The notes: generated by a model from the letters alone, not told the origin. 64,000 nt of DNA from Perlabentimonas gracilis (GCF_011174675.1 NZ_JAANIG010000007.1:62001-126000); one strand, 5' to 3'; shown: positions 17,047-25,891, counted from the first letter of the stretch. A program made the numbers and translations.

Positions 17047-17260
17047 GTCGCACAACTCCCGTTGTGTAGCCTTTGCGATAGCAAAATCTTTGCCTCGGTA
17101 GTACTTGTTACGAGTAGGCTAAGTTTGCAAGGATAGCACGACGGCTGTGCAACCGCCGCCGAACGGGGGGAGGCTGCCGCACGACTCCTGTCGTGTGGTT
17201 TTTGCAATAGCAAAAAATTTAGCTCCGTTACCACGCGTGAGGACACGCGCGGTAGCAAGG
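17047..17260. repeat. Two diverged hairpin repeat units with covarying stems
   Basis: Unit A (from 17047) and unit B (from 17177) share the order hairpin, TTTGCRATAGCAAAA, CCTCGGTA/CTCCGTTA. The hairpins are CACAAC-TCCC-GTTGTG (17051-17066) and CACGAC-TCCT-GTCGTG (17180-17195): the A-T pair of one is G-C in the other, so pairing is kept while sequence changes. Unit B ends in a further palindrome, ACGCGTGAGGACACGCG. No protein-coding pattern is seen. Confidence 0.75.
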
Positions 17261-17312
17261 GGGTGTCCATTATAAATAAGATTACTGTTGGTTAATAAGC
17301 TATTTGCAAGAT
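17261..17312. repeat. 52-bp direct repeat, copy 2
   Basis: One mismatch from 16810-16861. It includes a spare ATGGACACCC (minus strand), which opens a short frame (17031-17270) through the hairpin units; that frame reads as low-complexity, Ser/Ala/Arg-rich sequence and is not a credible gene. Confidence 0.9.
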
Positions 17313-17411
17313 AATAAAAAGGCTGTTCACAATTTCAAAATATATTTTTATTAATCTATACCATTAGGCTATATATCAATGCCTTAATTGCATTCCAAAG
17401 GTATGCCAACC

Positions 17412-18119
17412 TTACCTCTCCATAGCACGGCTCCGCAATTCCTTTGGCATCTTTTCGATGGCATAGCGTAATGCCGTGCGGGGCATGATTGATTTATTCC
17501 TAACCACGTACTCAAAAATCGCCTGCTGGTTTGCTTCACTTGCGGCTTTAAGCATCCAGCCATACCCTTTTTGCACCAAATCATCCTTATCTAACAGTAA
17601 AATATCGGCAATACCTAGGATTTCGTTTAAAAATTTACCCTTTCGGGCTGGTATAATCAGGCTCACGGCCGCTGCTCGGCGCATCCATCTGTTTTCCGAT
17701 CGAGCAAAGTCTTGTAATTTGGCCAAATAATCGGGATACATCTCGATAAATTCGCCTACCGTATGGTTACACAACGTGTCGCATGATGCCCAGTTGTTTA
17801 CATGCTTATTTATCCATTTCTCGAATACAGAAAAGTCGACGGGTTCGTAATTTCTACGAATATTGTACGACCAATTGCACGCAATAAACGATTCCTCAAG
17901 CATTCCCGATTGCCATAAAACATCGCAAAGCGCAAATATCTCCATCTTTGATTTTGAGGCAATATGCTTAAAGTGCTCTTTACTAATCCGGTTTACGGTG
18001 GGCACCTTAACTCCATAGTAGCTAATCTTCTCTTTAAAGAACTTTTGGCTGGTGACCCTAGTTTTTTCATCAACACTGTTTTTGAGGTCGATTCGAATTT
18101 TGGCTATTACATTTTCCAT
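17412..18119 (-). CDS. DNA alkylation repair protein (AlkD-like DNA glycosylase)
   Basis: A 235-residue all-helical HEAT-like repeat protein of the AlkD family, which removes N3- and N7-alkylpurines from DNA without base flipping. The NNWASCDTLC segment contains the conserved Trp and Asp of the active cleft (about 108-117), and ENRWMRRAAAVSLI matches the following conserved repeat. The C-terminus includes KDDLVQKGYGWMLK with the second conserved Trp. Length matches the family. The NUDIX gene lies upstream on the same strand, 133 bp away. Confidence 0.9.
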   Translation of the reverse strand: MENVIAKIRIDLKNSVDEKTRVTSQKFFKEKISYYGVKVPTVNRISKEHFKHIASKSKMEIFALCDVLWQSGMLEESFIACNWSYNIRRNYEPVDFSVFEKWINKHVNNWASCDTLCNHTVGEFIEMYPDYLAKLQDFARSENRWMRRAAAVSLIIPARKGKFLNEILGIADILLLDKDDLVQKGYGWMLKAASEANQQAIFEYVVRNKSIMPRTALRYAIEKMPKELRSRAMER

Positions 18120-18252
18120 AACGAACTGCTGTGTTGGTCAATCAACAATTTTAAAGGTGATGCTAAACAGGTTTGTAGCTGGGGTAAACACGCTTTGGCG
18201 TAGCAGCAATCGAACACTCCACCTTGCTAGTACTACCAATTACCCTCTCTGG

Positions 18253-18681
18253 CTATTGTTGATTAGGAATATAAAATCTCTTTTTCAAAAAGCACTCAAC
18301 AGCAAATTCGCTGGCATCGAAATGGGGCTTTGGTACTTTTAGGGGTTCGACCCATATCCACAACTCACACTTGTCCTTTTCCATTATCGTTGGTGTTCCT
18401 TGAAACTGATTAGCATATAAAATAATTGAAACATAATGCACTTTCTCATTACGGTATGTCCTGAGATTGTTTGTAATTGCAATTACGCTGGGCGAGAATA
18501 TTTGAAGGCCAGTCTCTTCAAATATCTCCTTAGTAGCAGCCTCCTCAAATGTTTCTCCTAGCTCAAGGTGTCCACCAGGAATTGAATACAATGGGGAGTG
18601 ACTCCCTTTGCGTTTCCCCACAAGGATTTGACCCTCCTTGTTCTCGATAATCACTCCAACTCCTACTTTGGGTCTCTCCAT
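18253..18681 (-). CDS. NUDIX hydrolase
   Basis: A 142-residue Nudix protein. The Nudix box runs GGHLELGETFEEAATKEIFE then ETGL (about 36-59). It fits GX5EX7REUXEEXGU except that the invariant Arg is Lys; the metal-binding Glu residues are kept. The N-terminus VGVGVIIENKEGQILVGKRKG is typical of the MutT/ADP-ribose and nucleotide diphosphatase groups. Substrate unknown. It may form a small repair/sanitation group with the AlkD gene downstream. Confidence 0.88.
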   Translation of the reverse strand: MERPKVGVGVIIENKEGQILVGKRKGSHSPLYSIPGGHLELGETFEEAATKEIFEETGLQIFSPSVIAITNNLRTYRNEKVHYVSIILYANQFQGTPTIMEKDKCELWIWVEPLKVPKPHFDASEFAVECFLKKRFYIPNQQ

Positions 18682-18798
18682 CTTTTGTTGTTTTATGGTA
18701 AAATACTAGTAAGGATATTGAAAACCAAATTAATAATAGTTTTGCTTTAAGGGATACGCTAACCACATCAACTAGCTTAGCATTGCTAACAATCCCCG

Positions 18799-18824
18799 TT
18801 CGGCTGCGGCGCGCCGCAGCCGAA
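18799..18824. repeat. Perfect 26-bp palindrome
   Basis: TTCGGCTGCGGCG followed directly by its reverse complement, with no spacer. The centre contains GGCGCGCC. It is far more GC-rich than its surroundings. Confidence 0.85.
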
Positions 18825-19577
18825 TATATCTTGGTAGGCTCCCGCTATTTGCGGGACAAGCTGTAACAAATTTACGAAGTTAACTCTTTTTGCTTTTGCA
18901 GGCAATGGTCGCTGGTAGAGCCTGCTGGTGACAGACTGGCTCAGGTGCATCCTACCTTAGGCCGGTAACCCTGGGCCGAACTGGGGTAAATAAAACTAGT
19001 TAAAAAACTCAATTGAAAGTCGAGGGATAAAAGTTTTGAACATCTCTTTGTTGATCTGGCTTGCAAGCTCTTTGGCAAAGCTTTGGTTTGTGTGTTGGCT
19101 TCCCGATGAATCGGGACAAGCTGTGGGGCTTTGGCAATGTGTGCAATGTGGGTCGGCAGAATTTCAAATTTTTTGTGCGGTGGGTAAAAAAAATTAAAAC
19201 ACATTCGGGTCGGCAATGGGTGTCGGATTATTTGTCTGTCAGTTTCGTTTTTCATTTCAAGTTTATTATTCCATTTTCATTGTCAATTTGCTGTGTCGTT
19301 GTCTTTTCTCCGCTTGTGCATAACTCCTTTATACCAACCCAAAATATATCCTCAAACAATAAAGTTTGTTGTAACAGCATACCAGTTGTAAACCTACACA
19401 ATATTTTCAATTAAATCAATACGCTGTAAGCACCAGCCTGCTTGAGGGAAACGCCAGCGAACATAACTATATTCTCCAAAAATCTGAACTCAAGGTATAA
19501 CAACCACTGCCTGCTCAGCCCTGCAAAAAGCAACTGCTCTTTTCCTTCTCCAATCTATACAACCCAATAAATCTTCG

Positions 19578-19585
19578 TACTTTTG
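19578..19585 (+). promoter_or_regulatory. Possible -7 box upstream of polA
   Basis: TACTTTTG matches TAnnTTTG, 146 bp before the polA start, which would give a long leader. Confidence 0.4.
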
Positions 19586-19731
19586 TAAGGGAGTAGTTAA
19601 ATACAAAAGCAGGTAAAACCAATATACCTTCAATTTGCCTAAAAAAGTTAACGAAGCCCAGAACTTCAAGCACTTAACCAGTCTGCCAAAGGGCAAGCGC
19701 TAAACTATAAACTATAAACACCTCATAAAAT

Positions 19732-22506
19732 ATGTCTGATAAAAAACTCCTAGTTCTCGATGCCTACGCCCTGATATACCGCGCCTACTTTGCCTTTATT
19801 AGCCGCCCCATAAAAACCAGCAAGGGGCAGAACACCTCGGCAATTTATGGTTTTACCAAATCGCTACTCGATGCGCTCAAACGGTTCGACCCCACACATA
19901 TTGCCGTGGCTTTCGACATCTCGGGCAAAACATTCCGCTCCGAGCTGTACCCCGAGTACAAGGCCAACCGGCAGGAAACGCCAGAGGATATCCGTTCGGC
20001 AGTGCCCGTAATTAAGGAGATTGTTCGTGCCATGAATATCACCATACTCGAAATGCAGGGCTACGAGGCCGATGATATTGTGGGCACGCTGGCCAAACAG
20101 GCCGAGCCGTTGGGTTTTGATGTGATGATGATGACCCCCGACAAGGACTACGGCCAGCTACTTACCGACAAGGTGGTGATGGTAAAACCCTCGCGCAGCG
20201 GTGCCGATATTGAAACGGTTACCGCAGCCGATTTCTGTATGAAGTATGGCATAGAGAACCCTGCTCAATTTAAAGATATCCTTTCGCTGTGGGGCGACAC
20301 ATCCGATAATATTCCCGGTGTACCGGGCATTGGTGAGAAAACCGCCGCCAAGCTAATTGCACAGTACGGTTCCATTGAAGAGATTTACAAGAATATTGAT
20401 GAGCTATCGAAGGGGCAACGCGAGAAGCTGCTTGAAAACAGGGAGCTGCTAGATATGGCCAGAATACTGGTTGAGATAAAGACCGATGTTCCCGTTGATA
20501 TCGATTTTGAGAAATTGCAGCGCACCCAGCCCAATGCCGAGGAGCTAAAGAGGCTTTTCGATGAGCTGGAGTTCCGCACCCTGATGCGCGATGTGTTTGG
20601 CGAAGCCAAGCCGCAGGAAAAACCCAAGCCCGTGCAAACCTCGCTTTTCGGCGACGCCGATTTTGCGGTTCCCGCAACCGAACCCTCGCTAAAAACCATT
20701 AACGATGTGCAGCACAGCTACACGCTAGTTGATACCGATAAGGATATTGATGCGCTTATCGAAAAGCTAATGGCAGTAAAGGAGTTCTGTTTCGATACCG
20801 AAACCACTGGGCTTGAGCATCACACATCGAAGCTGGTGGGCATTTCATTTTCTGTTGATGCCTTAACGGCTTGGTACGTACCCATTCCAACCGACGAGGC
20901 CAAGGCCAAAGCAATTCTCGAAAAGTTTAAACCTCTTTTCGAGAACGATAAGATTGCCAAGGTGGGGCAAAACATTAAGTTCGATTTGCTCATGCTGAAG
21001 TACTACGGCATTGAGCTGCGGGGCAAGCTTAACGATACCATGCTGGGGCACTACCTGCTTGAGCCCGATATGCGCCACAACCTAAACATCTTGTCAGAAA
21101 ATCTTTTGGGCTACAAGCCCATTGAGATCGAGGAGCTGATTGGAAAGAAGGGAAATCGGCAGCTTAACATGCGCAATATCGACCCGCAAAAAATTGCTGT
21201 GTACGCCGTCGAGGATGCCGATTTGGCCATGCAGCTCAAGAAAATACTTTGGGAACGATTGGATACAGAAAATCTAACCGAGCTATACTATAAGCTCGAA
21301 GAGCCCCTGATAAAAGTGCTGGCACAAATGGAATACGAAGGGGTATCAATTAACACGCAGGCACTTAACGATTACGCCGTTGAGCTCAACAAGGAACTAA
21401 TAAAACTCGACTCAGAAATTAAGGAGATGGCTGGCGTGCCCGACCTCAACGTATCATCGCCCAAACAGCTGGGGGAGGTTCTGTTTGAGCGTATGAAGAT
21501 TGCCCCCGATGCCAAGCGCACCAAAACCAAGCAGTACTCCACCAGCGAGGAGGAGCTGATGAAGTACGCCGACAGGCATCCCATAGTTGAAAAGATACTC
21601 GATTTTCGCTCGGTCAAGAAGTTATTATCAACCTATGTGGAGGTATTGCCCACGCTTATCAACAAGAAAACGGGTAAGATTCACGCCTCGTTTAATCAGG
21701 CGGTTGCCTCAACGGGTAGGCTTAGCTCCAACAATCCCAACCTACAGAATATCCCCATCCGCGAGGAACGAGGAAGGGAAATCCGCAGAGCGTTTATCCC
21801 CTCGGGCGATGAATACACATTCCTCTCGGCCGACTACTCGCAGATTGAGCTGCGCCTAATGGCGCACGTTAGCCAGGACGCATCGATGCTAGAGGCATTC
21901 CAAAGCGGCGAGGATATTCACGCAGCTACAGCAGCAAAAATCTTCAAAGTACCACTAGCCGACGTAACCCGCGAGCAGCGAAGCCGAGCCAAAACCGCCA
22001 ATTTTGGGATGATTTACGGCATATCGGCCTTTGGGCTATCGCAACGGTTGGGCATTAGTCGCACCGAGGCAAAAGAGCTAATCGATGGGTATTTTGATAC
22101 ATACAAAGGCGTAAAAGCCTATATGGATAGCTGCGTTGAGCAAGCTCGCAAGAAGGGTTACGTGGAGACCATCTTTGGGCGCAAGCGCTACCTGCCCGAT
22201 ATCAACTCGAATAACCAAACCGTTCGAGGATTGGCCGAGCGCAACGCAATAAACGCACCCATACAGGGTTCGGCTGCCGATATCATTAAGGTGGCCATGA
22301 TATCAATCCACAACAAGATCCTGGAGCAGAGCCTTAAAAGCCGAATGATTATCCAAGTGCACGACGAATTGAACTTTGATGTGTACAAGCCCGAGCTGGA
22401 AACCATGAAGGCACTTCTGAAGGATTGTATGGAAAATGCTATTAAACTATCTGTTCCGCTAGAAATTGATATGGGTGTGGGCGATAACTGGTTGGAGGCG
22501 CATTAA
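19732..22506 (+). CDS. polA: DNA polymerase I
   Basis: A 924-residue three-domain polymerase for Okazaki fragment processing and repair. The 5' nuclease domain (about 1-290) has GYEADDIVGTLA and TPDKDYGQLL. The 3'-5' exonuclease domain (about 325-515) keeps FDTETTGLEHH, GQNIKFDLLM and YAVEDADLA, so proofreading looks active. The polymerase domain has motif A ADYSQIELRLMAHVS, motif B RSRAKTANFGMIYG and motif C IQVHDELNFD. All catalytic acids are present and the length is normal. It converges with deoC across a repeat-bearing spacer. Confidence 0.97.
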   Translation: MSDKKLLVLDAYALIYRAYFAFISRPIKTSKGQNTSAIYGFTKSLLDALKRFDPTHIAVAFDISGKTFRSELYPEYKANRQETPEDIRSAVPVIKEIVRAMNITILEMQGYEADDIVGTLAKQAEPLGFDVMMMTPDKDYGQLLTDKVVMVKPSRSGADIETVTAADFCMKYGIENPAQFKDILSLWGDTSDNIPGVPGIGEKTAAKLIAQYGSIEEIYKNIDELSKGQREKLLENRELLDMARILVEIKTDVPVDIDFEKLQRTQPNAEELKRLFDELEFRTLMRDVFGEAKPQEKPKPVQTSLFGDADFAVPATEPSLKTINDVQHSYTLVDTDKDIDALIEKLMAVKEFCFDTETTGLEHHTSKLVGISFSVDALTAWYVPIPTDEAKAKAILEKFKPLFENDKIAKVGQNIKFDLLMLKYYGIELRGKLNDTMLGHYLLEPDMRHNLNILSENLLGYKPIEIEELIGKKGNRQLNMRNIDPQKIAVYAVEDADLAMQLKKILWERLDTENLTELYYKLEEPLIKVLAQMEYEGVSINTQALNDYAVELNKELIKLDSEIKEMAGVPDLNVSSPKQLGEVLFERMKIAPDAKRTKTKQYSTSEEELMKYADRHPIVEKILDFRSVKKLLSTYVEVLPTLINKKTGKIHASFNQAVASTGRLSSNNPNLQNIPIREERGREIRRAFIPSGDEYTFLSADYSQIELRLMAHVSQDASMLEAFQSGEDIHAATAAKIFKVPLADVTREQRSRAKTANFGMIYGISAFGLSQRLGISRTEAKELIDGYFDTYKGVKAYMDSCVEQARKKGYVETIFGRKRYLPDINSNNQTVRGLAERNAINAPIQGSAADIIKVAMISIHNKILEQSLKSRMIIQVHDELNFDVYKPELETMKALLKDCMENAIKLSVPLEIDMGVGDNWLEAH

Positions 22507-22552
22507 GTTAACCCGTCAGGGTGCGAAGCTCCTGACGGCGTTAACGGAGCAC
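22507..22552. repeat. 46-bp direct repeat with internal inverted repeat, copy 1
   Basis: The sequence contains GTTAACCCGTCAGG and CCTGACGGCGTTAAC as arms of one hairpin around GTGCGAAGCT. An identical copy lies at 22718-22763. It begins immediately after the polA stop and is followed by an A-rich run, so it may act in transcription termination. Confidence 0.9.
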
Positions 22553-22717
22553 CAAATAAAAAAAAGGACTGACTCTTGGGGCGAACTTCTCAGCGCTGGG
22601 AAGCCCTACTAAGGGCAGGTAAACTGACAGGATTCGTTGATATACAACTATAATAAACGCTGACAGTTTTACCTGCCACTGGCAGGGCCTAACGGCGCTG
22701 TCAGGTTTATTGGAAGA

Positions 22718-22763
22718 GTTAACCCGTCAGGGTGCGAAGCTCCTGACGGCGTTAACGGAGCAC
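22718..22763. repeat. 46-bp direct repeat with internal inverted repeat, copy 2
   Basis: Same 46 bp as 22507-22552. Between and after the two copies lie further related pieces: CTGACAG/CTGTCAG, and GGCGCTGTCAGGTTTAT (22694) versus GACGCTGTCAGGTTTAT (22791). The whole polA-deoC spacer (22507-22811) is therefore repeat DNA, with no gene. Confidence 0.9.
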
Positions 22764-22811
22764 TAAATAAAAAGACACTAACAGGGTCTGACGACGCTGT
22801 CAGGTTTATAG

Positions 22812-23714
22812 TTAATATTTTGCTCCGGGAGCCGATGCAGAAAAGTACTGAACCTTTTGTCCAACAATATCAGATAATAGATTATCGGCCAATCGGCTAG
22901 CGCCTAAACGTAGCCACTTATTGTTAAGCCACTTTTCGCCAAGAATCTCCTCAACAATTGAGTAGAACATGATGGCATCGGGGGCTGTGGTCATACCTCC
23001 TGCCGGCTTAATGCCTACCATTCGTCCGGTTGCATCGTAGTAATCCTTAGCGGCTTGACACATAACGTAAAGCGCCTCTGGGGTGGCTGCCACATCAATT
23101 TTACCTGTTGATGTTTTTATAAAGTCGGCACCAGCCTCCATGGCGAGGAACGAAGCCAAACGAATATCGGAAAGCGATGGCATTGCACCTGTTTCGAGGA
23201 TAACCTTTACCTGCGCATCGCCTGCCACCTCTTTCATCTGCTGCAATTCAGAAAACACAGTAAAGTAATCGCCCTCAAGGAAATAACCTAGCGAGATTAC
23301 CACATCGAGCTCATCGGCACCCATTTCGAGGCACATTTGGCACTCGGAGAGTTTTATATCGATAAACGTTTGCGAAGCAGGAAAACCAGCAGCCACCGAG
23401 GCAATTTTAACATCTTTGGCTGTTAGCGTATTCCTTACCGACGACACTAGGCTTGGATATACACAAATAGCAGCCACATTAGGTACCCCTTCGAATTTCT
23501 GGGATAACTCATTTACCCGCTGGGCAAACAACTCGCCACGCTCAATGCTATCGGTTGAGTTTAGGGTTGTTAGATCAATCAAGCTAAAGCACCTCTTTAG
23601 CAACTCCTTATCGTTTACTCTGCCATTTACTTTTGCTTTTATTGCATCTAGAGCTTTGGCTACCGCTTTATCGTCAACCTCTACGTTGAACTTTTCTTCA
23701 AATGACATATTCAT
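22812..23714 (-). CDS. deoC: Deoxyribose-phosphate aldolase
   Basis: A 300-residue class I aldolase splitting 2-deoxyribose-5-phosphate into glyceraldehyde-3-phosphate and acetaldehyde in deoxynucleoside catabolism. The Schiff-base Lys is in DFIKTSTGK, the second active-site Lys in VGIKPAGGM, and ELDVVISLGYFLEGD supplies the catalytic Asp region. It is longer than the roughly 220-260 residues of short forms because of an N-terminal helical extension. ATG 23714 (or 23708, two codons later) is preferred over an upstream TTG. It has its own -7 box, although mazG lies only 65 bp upstream. Confidence 0.94.
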   Translation of the reverse strand: MNMSFEEKFNVEVDDKAVAKALDAIKAKVNGRVNDKELLKRCFSLIDLTTLNSTDSIERGELFAQRVNELSQKFEGVPNVAAICVYPSLVSSVRNTLTAKDVKIASVAAGFPASQTFIDIKLSECQMCLEMGADELDVVISLGYFLEGDYFTVFSELQQMKEVAGDAQVKVILETGAMPSLSDIRLASFLAMEAGADFIKTSTGKIDVAATPEALYVMCQAAKDYYDATGRMVGIKPAGGMTTAPDAIMFYSIVEEILGEKWLNNKWLRLGASRLADNLLSDIVGQKVQYFSASAPGAKY

Positions 23715-23738
23715 ACACGTTGTTTTTACTTTGATTTG

Positions 23739-23746
23739 CAAAGATA
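23739..23746 (-). promoter_or_regulatory. -7 promoter box for deoC
   Basis: TATCTTTG on the minus strand is a perfect TAnnTTTG, 25 bp upstream of the deoC ATG and inside the mazG-deoC gap. Confidence 0.5.
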
Positions 23747-23779
23747 ATACACTTATTAGCAAAACCCGATGCCAACATG

Positions 23780-24115
23780 TTACTTTAGCTTGGGATTATC
23801 TATATGACGTGTTGCATCGCGGGTATTCCGTTTGTGAAAAGCCTCCTCCATAGCTTTTTGCAAATCGACTCCTGTTTGGTTGGCCAAACAAACGAGAACA
23901 AATAGAACATCAGCCATCTCTTCGACAATATTGCAAGCACTCTCTCCCTCCTTAAACGACTGGTCGCCGTATGTGCGGGTAATTATCCGGGACAGCTCCC
24001 CCACCTCCTCCATTAAAACGCCCAAATTGGTGAGCTCGCTAAAGTAGCGAACGCCCTTGGTTTGTATCCAATTATCAACCTGCGCCTGCAGCTGACTAAG
24101 CGTTAAGTTCTCCAT
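23780..24115 (-). CDS. MazG-like nucleotide pyrophosphohydrolase
   Basis: A 111-residue all-alpha NTP pyrophosphatase. MEEVGELSRII (EExxE) and VEEMADVLFVLVCLAN (ExxD) form the metal-binding set of the MazG/dUTPase-like fold. It probably hydrolyses non-canonical or excess (d)NTPs to monophosphates. Its ATG overlaps the dtd stop by one base (TGATG), so the two are translationally coupled. Downstream deoC continues the nucleotide theme. Confidence 0.88.
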   Translation of the reverse strand: MENLTLSQLQAQVDNWIQTKGVRYFSELTNLGVLMEEVGELSRIITRTYGDQSFKEGESACNIVEEMADVLFVLVCLANQTGVDLQKAMEEAFHKRNTRDATRHIDNPKLK

Positions 24116-24567
24116 CAATCCTTATTTTTGGTATCAATAATTAGGGTCACAGGGCCATCATTCTTTAAGTCAACCAGCATCTTCGCACCAAATATTCCCT
24201 CATTAACTGTTAGTTGCGATTGTCGCCTTAACTTATCGATAAGCTGATGATAAAGGGGGATTGCTACTTCGGGGCGCGCCGCTTTTATGTACGATGGTCG
24301 GTTCCCCTTCTTGGTTTTGGCATGCAAAGTAAACTGGCTCACCACGAGAAACTCCCCGCCAACCTCTGTAATGGACAGGTTCATCACCCCATCGTTATCA
24401 TCGAAAACCCTAAGACTGCAGAGCTTGTTAACCATCCAATCTATATCGTTATCAGCATCAGCCTCCTCAAAACCAACTAGTATTAGCAACCCCTTGGCAA
24501 TGGAGCCAACTACCTCACCATTAACTGTAACCGAAGCCTCCGAAACTCTTTGTAATACTACCCTCAT
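24115..24567 (-). CDS. dtd: D-aminoacyl-tRNA deacylase
   Basis: A 150-residue DTD family enzyme that hydrolyses D-amino acids (and glycine mischarged on tRNA-Ala) from tRNA. The hallmarks are present: VSQFTLHAKTKKGNRPSY (SQFTL motif) and DLKNDGPVTLIID, where NDGPVT is the NxGPVT cross-subunit motif. Length is standard. First gene of the dtd-mazG pair. Confidence 0.96.
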   Translation of the reverse strand: MRVVLQRVSEASVTVNGEVVGSIAKGLLILVGFEEADADNDIDWMVNKLCSLRVFDDNDGVMNLSITEVGGEFLVVSQFTLHAKTKKGNRPSYIKAARPEVAIPLYHQLIDKLRRQSQLTVNEGIFGAKMLVDLKNDGPVTLIIDTKNKD

Positions 24568-24753
24568 TACTTATTGCAATTCTATTAACTAAACATGTGC
24601 GAAGCAATAACCTGGTCAAACCCAACCCCACCATTCGCATAAATTTTGGACACCAAATGAAATTCCATTACATTGAAAGTGGAAATATCTAACAAAAATG
24701 GTTCAAAAACCTTTTCAATCCAATTTTCGGAGAGCAAAAAAACAAAAGGTTAC

Positions 24754-24761
24754 TATATTTG
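24754..24761 (+). promoter_or_regulatory. -7 promoter box for the DUF4271 gene
   Basis: TATATTTG matches TAnnTTTG. The ATG is 29 bp downstream, and an in-frame TTG at 24770 is too close to this box to be the start. Confidence 0.5.
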
Positions 24762-24790
24762 CCAACTAATTGGTAAACGGTTACAAGTTG

Positions 24791-25891
24791 ATGGGTAATA
24801 TTACAGGACATATACGCTCGATCGCATACTCCCCAAAACCTTTGGACCACCTGTCCTTTCAGCCAGATACCATACCAAAGCCCCAATCCAAGGATACACT
24901 TGACACCAAGCATGAGGGGATAAACCCTTTATTCCTTCTAATCGAAAGAAAAACTCAAGAGGTTGAGACCATTAAAGAGCAGGCAGAGAAACCTGCTGCA
25001 CCTGTGGTTCGGCGACCAACTATTCCCAAGGTTGACACCACTTGCTACATTTGTAGGGAGGGTGAGCATCAATCGCTACACGCAATAGTTGATCAGGGGA
25101 CAGGGATGAGCTCACAACCCTTTGTTGAGCATATGCTATACGACGCAAGCTACTACAACAGCTATGTACACACTAACCAACAGGTTTTTATTGAAACCAT
25201 TCCAGGAAAACCAACAAATGGTATCCATATAAAGCCAATTGAGCAAGCTGATGCTAGCTATGGTTGGCTTTTTTTTCCAATGATGGTTGTGCTGATAATA
25301 ACAGTGTTCATAAAATTTTACTTTTCAAAACACATCAACGGGCTATTTAAGGGGGCTGTTTTTTTCCATATAGGCAAAAAAACGCTACAGGAGAACACCA
25401 TTACCTTGAATCGGTTTTTTAGGATGCTCGACACAGTCCTCCTTGTTTCGCTGCCAATAGCTGCCATTCAAGCGATAATCATAACCGATTCGGAAAATTT
25501 CACCCCCAAGCAATTTCCTGTTTTTGCGCTGTATGTTTCTTTTGGTTTTTTGGTGTATCGAGCATTTCGTTTTATTTCCAACAGATCCATTGGCTTCATA
25601 TCGAACCAGAGACAAGCAATGGTTACGCTCCATATCAACCAGCTAATTTACGAAAGGATTTTTGCCTTGCTGCTAATACCTCTAAACCTATTGATGCTAT
25701 ACTCATCGGCAGATGCTAAAGCAGTTTTCCTATTCCTATCGTTTGGGGTCTTTGGGTTTTCTGTGGTATTACGACTCTTCAGAACTGCACAGGTTTTTCT
25801 TTTTAACGGATTTTCAATGTTCTATTTATTTTTATATCTTTGTGCCCTCGAAATTATCCCCATACTGATTGTTATCAATGAGTTTTTTTAG
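24791..25891 (+). CDS. DUF4271 membrane protein
   Basis: A 366-residue protein. The first 150 residues are hydrophilic and Pro-rich with no signal peptide. From about residue 155, six or seven transmembrane helices follow (YGWLFFPMMVVLIITVFI, LDTVLLVSLPIAAIQAIII and others). This is the DUF4271 arrangement, found in Bacteroidota immediately upstream of the uroporphyrinogen-III synthase gene, as here (29-bp gap). Function unknown; the linkage suggests co-expression with haem synthesis but is not evidence of a haem role. Confidence 0.8.
   Translation: MGNITGHIRSIAYSPKPLDHLSFQPDTIPKPQSKDTLDTKHEGINPLFLLIERKTQEVETIKEQAEKPAAPVVRRPTIPKVDTTCYICREGEHQSLHAIVDQGTGMSSQPFVEHMLYDASYYNSYVHTNQQVFIETIPGKPTNGIHIKPIEQADASYGWLFFPMMVVLIITVFIKFYFSKHINGLFKGAVFFHIGKKTLQENTITLNRFFRMLDTVLLVSLPIAAIQAIIITDSENFTPKQFPVFALYVSFGFLVYRAFRFISNRSIGFISNQRQAMVTLHINQLIYERIFALLLIPLNLLMLYSSADAKAVFLFLSFGVFGFSVVLRLFRTAQVFLFNGFSMFYLFLYLCALEIIPILIVINEFF

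Larger units (their letters stand above)
18682..19731. other. Long non-coding region with palindromes
   Basis: About 1.05 kb without a convincing gene. It holds a perfect 26-bp GC palindrome (18799-18824), two related hairpins of the form GGCT(T)CCCG...CGGGACAAGCTGT (about 18838-18866 and 19099-19124), GGCTTGCAAGC and TTTGGCAAAGC/GCTTTGG inverted motifs (about 19058-19140), and an AT-rich stretch at 19190-19410. Short frames across it have no recognisable protein. It looks like an accumulation of degraded repeat elements. The last 150 bp hold a -7 box and the polA leader. Confidence 0.6.

Noticed and set aside
17031-17270. 79-codon open frame on the minus strand starting from the second copy of the DUF3784 start region
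   Set aside because: Its start is duplicated sequence and the rest crosses the hairpin repeats; the product is low-complexity with no recognisable domain.
16810-17312. Insertion sequence bounded by target-site duplications
   Set aside because: The 52-bp repeats are too long for normal target duplications and the interior encodes no transposase.
19061-19414. 117-codon open frame in the gap before polA
   Set aside because: It crosses hairpins and AT-rich DNA, has no domain and no credible start context.
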